Positions 58,684-64,000 of a DNA stretch of 64,000 bases are shown here, piece after piece (the stretch's first letter is position 1; every line of letters starts with the position of its first letter). The position numbers and the translations under genes are program-made. Origin of the DNA: Antennarius striatus (taxonomy: Eukaryota; Chordata; Actinopteri; Lophiiformes; Antennariidae); NCBI RefSeq assembly GCF_040054535.1, contig NC_090797.1, forward strand, positions 1,823,501-1,887,500, in the 5' to 3' direction. The notes below the pieces were generated by a model. The model was not told the origin of the DNA. It ran no database searches and saw only the letters and a list, made by a program, of their open reading frames with translations.

Positions 58684-60449
58684 GGTAAGCTATATGCTAA
58701 CTTCCTCTTCTTTAATATAATTACGTTTTTAATATCAAGTATTCTACAGTAACATGATATTATGAGCTTTTAACGGTTTTCTAGTAATTTTTAGAGTCCA
58801 GTATTTGTGACGGACAGACGTAAAGTCGGGTGAAATGACATAAACATGATAATTACTGTTCTTTTTCTGTGTACTTCTTTTTTAAACTGACATATAATCA
58901 TGAACAACTTGACCTGTATTTTATTTTATTTTATTTATTTTTTTGTTTACATGTTTGTATGTTGTCAGGTTGTCTCTCAGTAAGAAGCTAATTGATGCGG
59001 AACCAATGTTGTTGCGTCAGGTTTCTGCCCGGAAGCATTAACTGATGCTAACGATGAACTCTGAATGTCTTGTTTTGTCAATTATCGGCCAAGTTACCTG
59101 AGAAACAACGGAAATAAAACTAAAATAAGTAAAGTAAAGCAAATAAAAATAAAATTACTTTAGGGAATAGTAATTTAATATTTAGAGTAGTAATGAAATT
59201 TAAAAGATCTTGAAATGAATGGAGATTATAGATTGAAATTGAATAAATAACGACTTACAAACAACCTCTCGGAACGATTATGTTCGTAAGTTTATTATAG
59301 GACTAAAAGTAACGAATCAACAATCCCCGCTCCTCCTTGTTGAGTGGATTGTTAAGGTCTATATTTCTATCTCTGAGTGTAAAACTGTTCTAAACATTCT
59401 CTGAAGTGAACCCCTGTTGTAACTATGCTGGAATTGTCTGCACATGATGTCATGCTGTCTAAGCATCGCCGCTGATCCACAGGGATAAAAAAAAAAAAAA
59501 AAGCCAGGTGCCGTGCCAACAGCTGTCTTTGGTGAAGTTTTCCTTCAAAACAATTAGAAAAAGAATGAAAGAACAAAAGGATTCAACATTTCTTTTGGGT
59601 TGCGCCGGTTCATAAGGAAACTAAACGCCTCCAGGTTCCCTCCCCAAAAAAACAAAAAAAACAACAACCCAGCAACCCTGCGTCTATCCGTCCATCTCTG
59701 CGCCTGAAAGAATGGCAAACAGGGAGAGCCAGAGACAACAGACAGGGATGAGCTAATCCTTGTTGTGTGTAATTCCAGACATTCCAACGGGGTGTTGTTC
59801 ACGGGCGGGTTAATCGGCGAGCGCCGACGCAGCGCGAGCTCACGCCGGGGCTTTGCGCTAAACAAACAAACACGGGCCTCCAGAGCCGTGGAAAGTGGAA
59901 AGCTGATGTCAACCGGCAAACATCAGGCACTCAACCCGGGGGCACGCATGGAAAGACACGTATCAGTAAAACATATAGGCTCACACATGAGGACAGCTGG
60001 GGAACTGGGATAAAGGTGAAGGGTTCAAGGGTGGGGAAAATAAAGGGAATGGATTTGGGGGAGGAGGGGTGAGGAGACTCCAAAGTGATGCCTTTAAGAT
60101 GGATTTGAACCGGATGATGCAAAAACAATTAGAAAATTGAATGTTTTGCACTAATATGGAAAAAAAAAAGATGTAAGGCGAAAGGATGATGAGAATTGGA
60201 GTTTGTTGAAAAAGACGAGTGACAGGAGGGATTTTTGAAGACGCGTCTCGTCGGTGGGTCTTCCTGACAGGGATGGGAAAAGCTCTCCCGCACACAGAGG
60301 CCTCTTTGTTCCTTTGTGAGTCACTCTAGAAAGGGCACAGCTGTAAACAGTCCAGATCGGTCCATTAGGGCCCGAGGTGCCAGAGCTGCAGCGCCGACCG
60401 CCTGTCCGGAAAGAAACGGCAAGCCTGAGTCATCGGTAAACAGTCGGAT

Positions 60450-60451
<2 letters not shown>

Positions 60452-60502
<51 letters not shown>
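60452..60502. repeat. (TG)n microsatellite
   Basis: About 25 TG units followed by a G-run. Confidence 0.95.
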
Positions 60503-60504
<2 letters not shown>

Positions 60505-61334
60505 GAGGGGGGGGTTTAATGTGAGGCAGGCGGATGAGGAAAGGGTTTCGTGGATTAAGGTGGCGAACGATGCTGCAGGGCCTTTTCCTCGGCCCCCTGT
60601 CGCCATGGCGATTCCGATTCTGATTCTAATAATCGGAATCATTCGTTCTGACAGGACCTCAGGGATCACGCCCCAAATGCCAACCCCCCCCCCTACAGCG
60701 CAGCGATAAACGACTGGGAATAGCGAACGCCCCCGAGGTCGGCGACCTCTGACCCCTGCTGACCTCGGCACACGCCGGGCTTGCTCCTGACTTTCGCGTT
60801 TGACGCCGTGTTAAAGCCGTGTCCTTCCCCACCCCCCACACCCCCCACCACAACAAACATACACACTCAGAGTCCATCTGTCGGAAGGCAACCTGTGACC
60901 CCCCCTCCACTCCCACTCAGTGACATTTTGGCGCTGGAGGTCAGGTCGCCAGGCAACCGGCCAGCTGTGGAGGTGGAAGGTGGACCAGCGATGAGCGCAC
61001 TCAGCAATCACATTGTTCGCCACAGAGAGGGCGTTGACCAGCGGCCGGATCGGCCAATCAGATGCTAGTTTGAAGATGCCGAGGAATTCATCCCGGATTC
61101 TGTCGCCGCCCTCGTGTTTGTCCGCTAGCATGAAGTCAGGTTGTTGTTACCCTCGTGTCGCGGGTCGGGAATCCTTCACAAATCAGTTCACTGAGGATAT
61201 GTGTTCCTCCCGTTTCCATGGGAACGGCATGGCGATATTTTCAAGAGTAAACCTACCTGAACCCATTTTCAAAAGTTTGATTTGGAGTCGGCTAACGCTA
61301 CGCTAACACCCCACAATCTGGATGTAGTGATGTG

Positions 61335-61335
<1 letters not shown>

Positions 61336-61374
<39 letters not shown>
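61336..61374. repeat. (TG)n microsatellite
   Basis: About 19 uninterrupted TG units. Confidence 0.95.
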
Positions 61375-61375
<1 letters not shown>

Positions 61376-61666
61376 AGCGCTCGGACACTTTTATCCCGTC
61401 TTTGTTAGCGAAAGCTCAGCTAAATCATAAACGTTCCCGTCTTCGCTGGGATTGGTCGGAAAAGAAGAATAACACGGAAACACAATGCTGCTTTTTCTTA
61501 CAGGGGGTGGATGGTGTGTGTGTATGTGTGTGTGTGTGTTGATCCCCCACTGCGTGCTAAGCAGATAGGGTGGGGGTTGGGGTAAGAGGCCTGTGGGTGG
61601 AGGAGTGCCAGGCCTTCCCTGCAGTTCCATAAGCTCCACACTTGTCGGGCTTTTCTTGATAATCAC

Positions 61667-61706
61667 TGTGTGTGTGTGTGTGTGTATGTGTGTGTGAGTG
61701 TGTGTG
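61667..61706. repeat. Interrupted (TG)n microsatellite
   Basis: TG units broken by single A substitutions. Confidence 0.9.
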
Positions 61707-61862
61707 CGTTGGCACAGGAACTGGCATGGCTTCAGAGGGATCTACCCCCCCCCCGCACAGTAGCTTTTGTCAGGACAGGCCCGCCGCATTGGACCCCAGT
61801 CGTCCTCAGAAACAAAGATCCTATCAGAGACAGGATGGGTTGGCGATAGAGGAAGAGAGAAA

Positions 61863-61890
61863 ACACACACACACACACGCACACACACAC
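61863..61890. repeat. (CA)n microsatellite
   Basis: About 14 CA units with one CG interruption. Confidence 0.9.
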
Positions 61891-63351
61891 GCGCAGCGGC
61901 ATTCACATATGGCTTGGAGGCTGGTGGTCATGTGACGCCGACTTCAACCGGCGGCTTTATCACACTGATATACTGCTACTCTAAAATCCAAGGCGATGCC
62001 AAAGAGGCTTCCATATGGGGGCCTTTTTTTCATGCACATCACATAATACGGACATATGGGCTGTTAGCATTTACACGCAGCTATTTTTTACCGCCAGCGC
62101 GACACGTTTTCATCCACACAAGTAAATTATTGGCTCATTTTTTTACGAATGAAACCTTGAAATCCTCACGACTTCCAAAACACATCAATTCGCAAAGACA
62201 AAAGACTTCGTTCCTAATTATTGAATATTTATTCACATCCTGTTGACGAAAGGATAAAAGTGATTGATTAAAACGATGATCACCTGTTTTAAATACTCTA
62301 AAGGTCAATATTTGCATTTCCTCGCTTGTCAAATATCGGCAATCAATTGAGCAATCTGTGTCATAAGTGTTTTGCAGTCAGTTTTCATTTTGCAGGTAAA
62401 TAACAAGGCAGAGCTCTCTATTTTATTCTTTATTTATGGCCCCTGTGATTGGAATCCTATATTTCCCTACTGTCCTTGAACACCTCTCAAGGCTCCCCAG
62501 CTGCTGCTCAGATCTCTCTCTTATTTTAGCTCCGAAAGTCTCGTCCGGAGCTCAATCGTGAGTCACTAACATACCTTAAAGAGCTCCTACTACCCTATTA
62601 CCCTCCCAGAATGTTACCCCCCAGGATGCAGGGGTCACTCATGACCCCTGAGAGGCCCTAAAAGTAGAACAGGAGGCAGCTCCTCCTCTCCCGTGGAGCT
62701 GTTCTCTAGGAATTAGCAGCCCAAAAGCTAGCTTAGCCTAGCGCTTAGCTATGATGTTGCACGCTTAGACTGGTGGGGACTTCCCATGATGCAGCGAGCT
62801 TGCAGTACGCTCTGGATTGCGATCAGATCTACCGCCGCGATCCCCGTCGATGCTACTATCAAATATTATTTTTTTCGTTATCATCTGCATTAAAAATGTG
62901 GAAGTGGACGTAAAAACCTGCCTGGACTCGCCTCCCGAAAGCCGAGCCCATCCTGAACGGCTTCGCTAAACATTTACGCAGATGATCTATTGCAGTAAAA
63001 AAAAATAAAAAAAATCAGGCTATGACTCAGCTTTGGGCCGCGTTCCAACATTCCAGTCCTCGGAGTGTACTGGGATATACGATCCGGCGCTGGCGGCGCG
63101 CCCTGACAGCCATCACACGCTACGGCGGCGCTGCGGCGCTGGCGGAATGGCGGATGAACTCTTTGGCCTTTGTGGAGTAAATGGCGAACAGAAAAGCCGA
63201 GCGCCGCTTTGTTTGGCTGGAGGGGCGCACATTGTGTTTCCTTTCATCATCACAGCGCATCCATATGGTTGGCCTATATTCTAGCCCCACCCCCCCCTTC
63301 ATATACAACCCCAGTGGGAATTCAACGCCGCTGTAATCATGATGGTCAGAT

Positions 63352-63372
63352 CCCCCCCCCCCCCCCCCCCCC
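63352..63372. repeat. Poly-C tract
   Basis: About 21 consecutive C. A second C-run lies near 63604-63619. Such runs are prone to assembly-length error. Confidence 0.9.
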
Positions 63373-63470
63373 ATGCTTTGCACCCTGCACCACCCCCTCC
63401 CTCCAAACTGTTACTATTATCCTCGAGGGCCGGATTTGGCCCCATGTTGGCCCCCCGACCTTTCCAAGGC

Positions 63471-63485
63471 GCGCCCCCTGCTGGG
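63471..63485 (-). promoter_or_regulatory. CTCF-like motif
   Basis: GCGCCCCCTGCTGG (within 63471-63485) is the reverse complement of CCAGCAGGGGGCGC, an essentially perfect CTCF core. Confidence 0.5.
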
Positions 63486-64000
63486 GTATTCCTGCACGCA
63501 TTCCGATCGGGCAAATGTTTCGCCTGCTGATCAGTGGGCGTGGTCACTCGGCGGCCACGTTGGGCTTAAACAAACCTGATTCCGACCGGTGCGCTTGCGA
63601 ACGCCCCCCCCCCCCCCCGAGAAAACCTCTCTGATTGGACGCCGGAGCGGCCGCAGGGGTGACTGCCCTTTAATCATACTACAATGCACACGGGGGCACG
63701 GGGGTAGCCCATTAATGCCACAGCACTGATGGACTGTTGGTAATTGCCATTTTGGTGAGGTGGGGGCACAGGGGGGAGGGCTGAGGTCACACACACCTTC
63801 AGGGATGCTGAGGTGGCATTTTCTCATCTGATTACACATCAGCTGTGCCTCACATTTCTGTTTCCTCCCAACCTTTTCATTACCGCTAACCCGGCTGAAC
63901 CCAGGGATTATACGCCCCCCCCGCCCCCCCGCGCGACCCTGGAAGGCCTCGGGGCCCCCCTAGGTGAGTCGTCGGGAATCCGTCACGACCCCACCTCGAA

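Larger units (their letters stand above)
58760..64000. other. Intergenic or intronic stretch without recognised gene, rich in simple repeats
   Basis: No protein family is recognised on either strand. Long frames in this part are driven by TG/CA and poly-C tracts. A short inverted repeat (acttacaaaca ... tgttcgtaagt, about 59251-59285) looks like a transposon remnant. Blocks near 60950-61130 and 62380-62560 have balanced, complex composition and could be conserved regulatory sequence. Confidence 0.4.

Noticed and set aside
63339-63839. Pro- and Gly-rich frames on both strands
   Set aside because: They are produced by poly-C tracts and match no protein family.

Overview
This is a gene-dense stretch of a vertebrate nuclear genome. 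Split exons with GT-AG introns, many introns near 80-150 bp, vertebrate-specific gene families, abundant TG/CA and TCTA microsatellites and CpG-rich promoters all point to a compact teleost (ray-finned fish) genome. No species can be named from the sequence alone. No bacterial operon, CRISPR array, rRNA or tRNA was found.

Layout, left to right. 88-535 (+): last three coding exons of an aldo-keto reductase of the AKR1D1 (delta4-3-oxosteroid 5-beta-reductase) type, cut by the window edge. 2227-12413 (+): complete 28-coding-exon kdm5a, an H3K4me2/3 demethylase, predicted 1751 aa. 13424-18050 (+): complete SLC6 GABA/betaine/taurine-type transporter next to kdm5a, as SLC6A12/13 are in human; predicted 610 aa. 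19214-30300 (+): complete 22-exon usp15 deubiquitinase, predicted 1038 aa, with a cassette exon and an unusually acidic tail. 33907-33997 (+): the let-7i microRNA hairpin. 37988-45379 (-): complete 10-exon ppm1h phosphatase, predicted 528 aa. 48538-55589 (+): complete single-pass IL-17-receptor-family protein without a SEFIR domain, best matched by il17rel; predicted 542 aa. 55590-64000: no recognised gene, one candidate 5-prime exon near 58.5 kb, many simple repeats.

The exon models were assembled by hand. Splice phases close exactly in every complete gene, so none shows a frameshift or premature stop. The window joins two blocks that are both on human chromosome 12 but far apart: KDM5A-SLC6A12/13 (12p13) and USP15-let-7i-PPM1H (12q14). 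The junction lies in about 1.2 kb between the transporter and usp15. The usp15(+), let-7i(+), ppm1h(-) order and orientation match human, but MON2, which sits between USP15 and let-7i in human, is absent here.

The genes are not an operon; each has its own promoter. Points worth following: the let-7i locus and CTCF-like motifs pointing inward on either side of it, an Asn at the substrate-selecting TM1 position of the transporter, a kdm5a splice donor that is part of a TG microsatellite, a GC-AG intron in kdm5a, a three-copy dispersed element with degenerate terminal inverted repeats, and a SEFIR-less receptor. I found no clear sign of a new multi-gene system.
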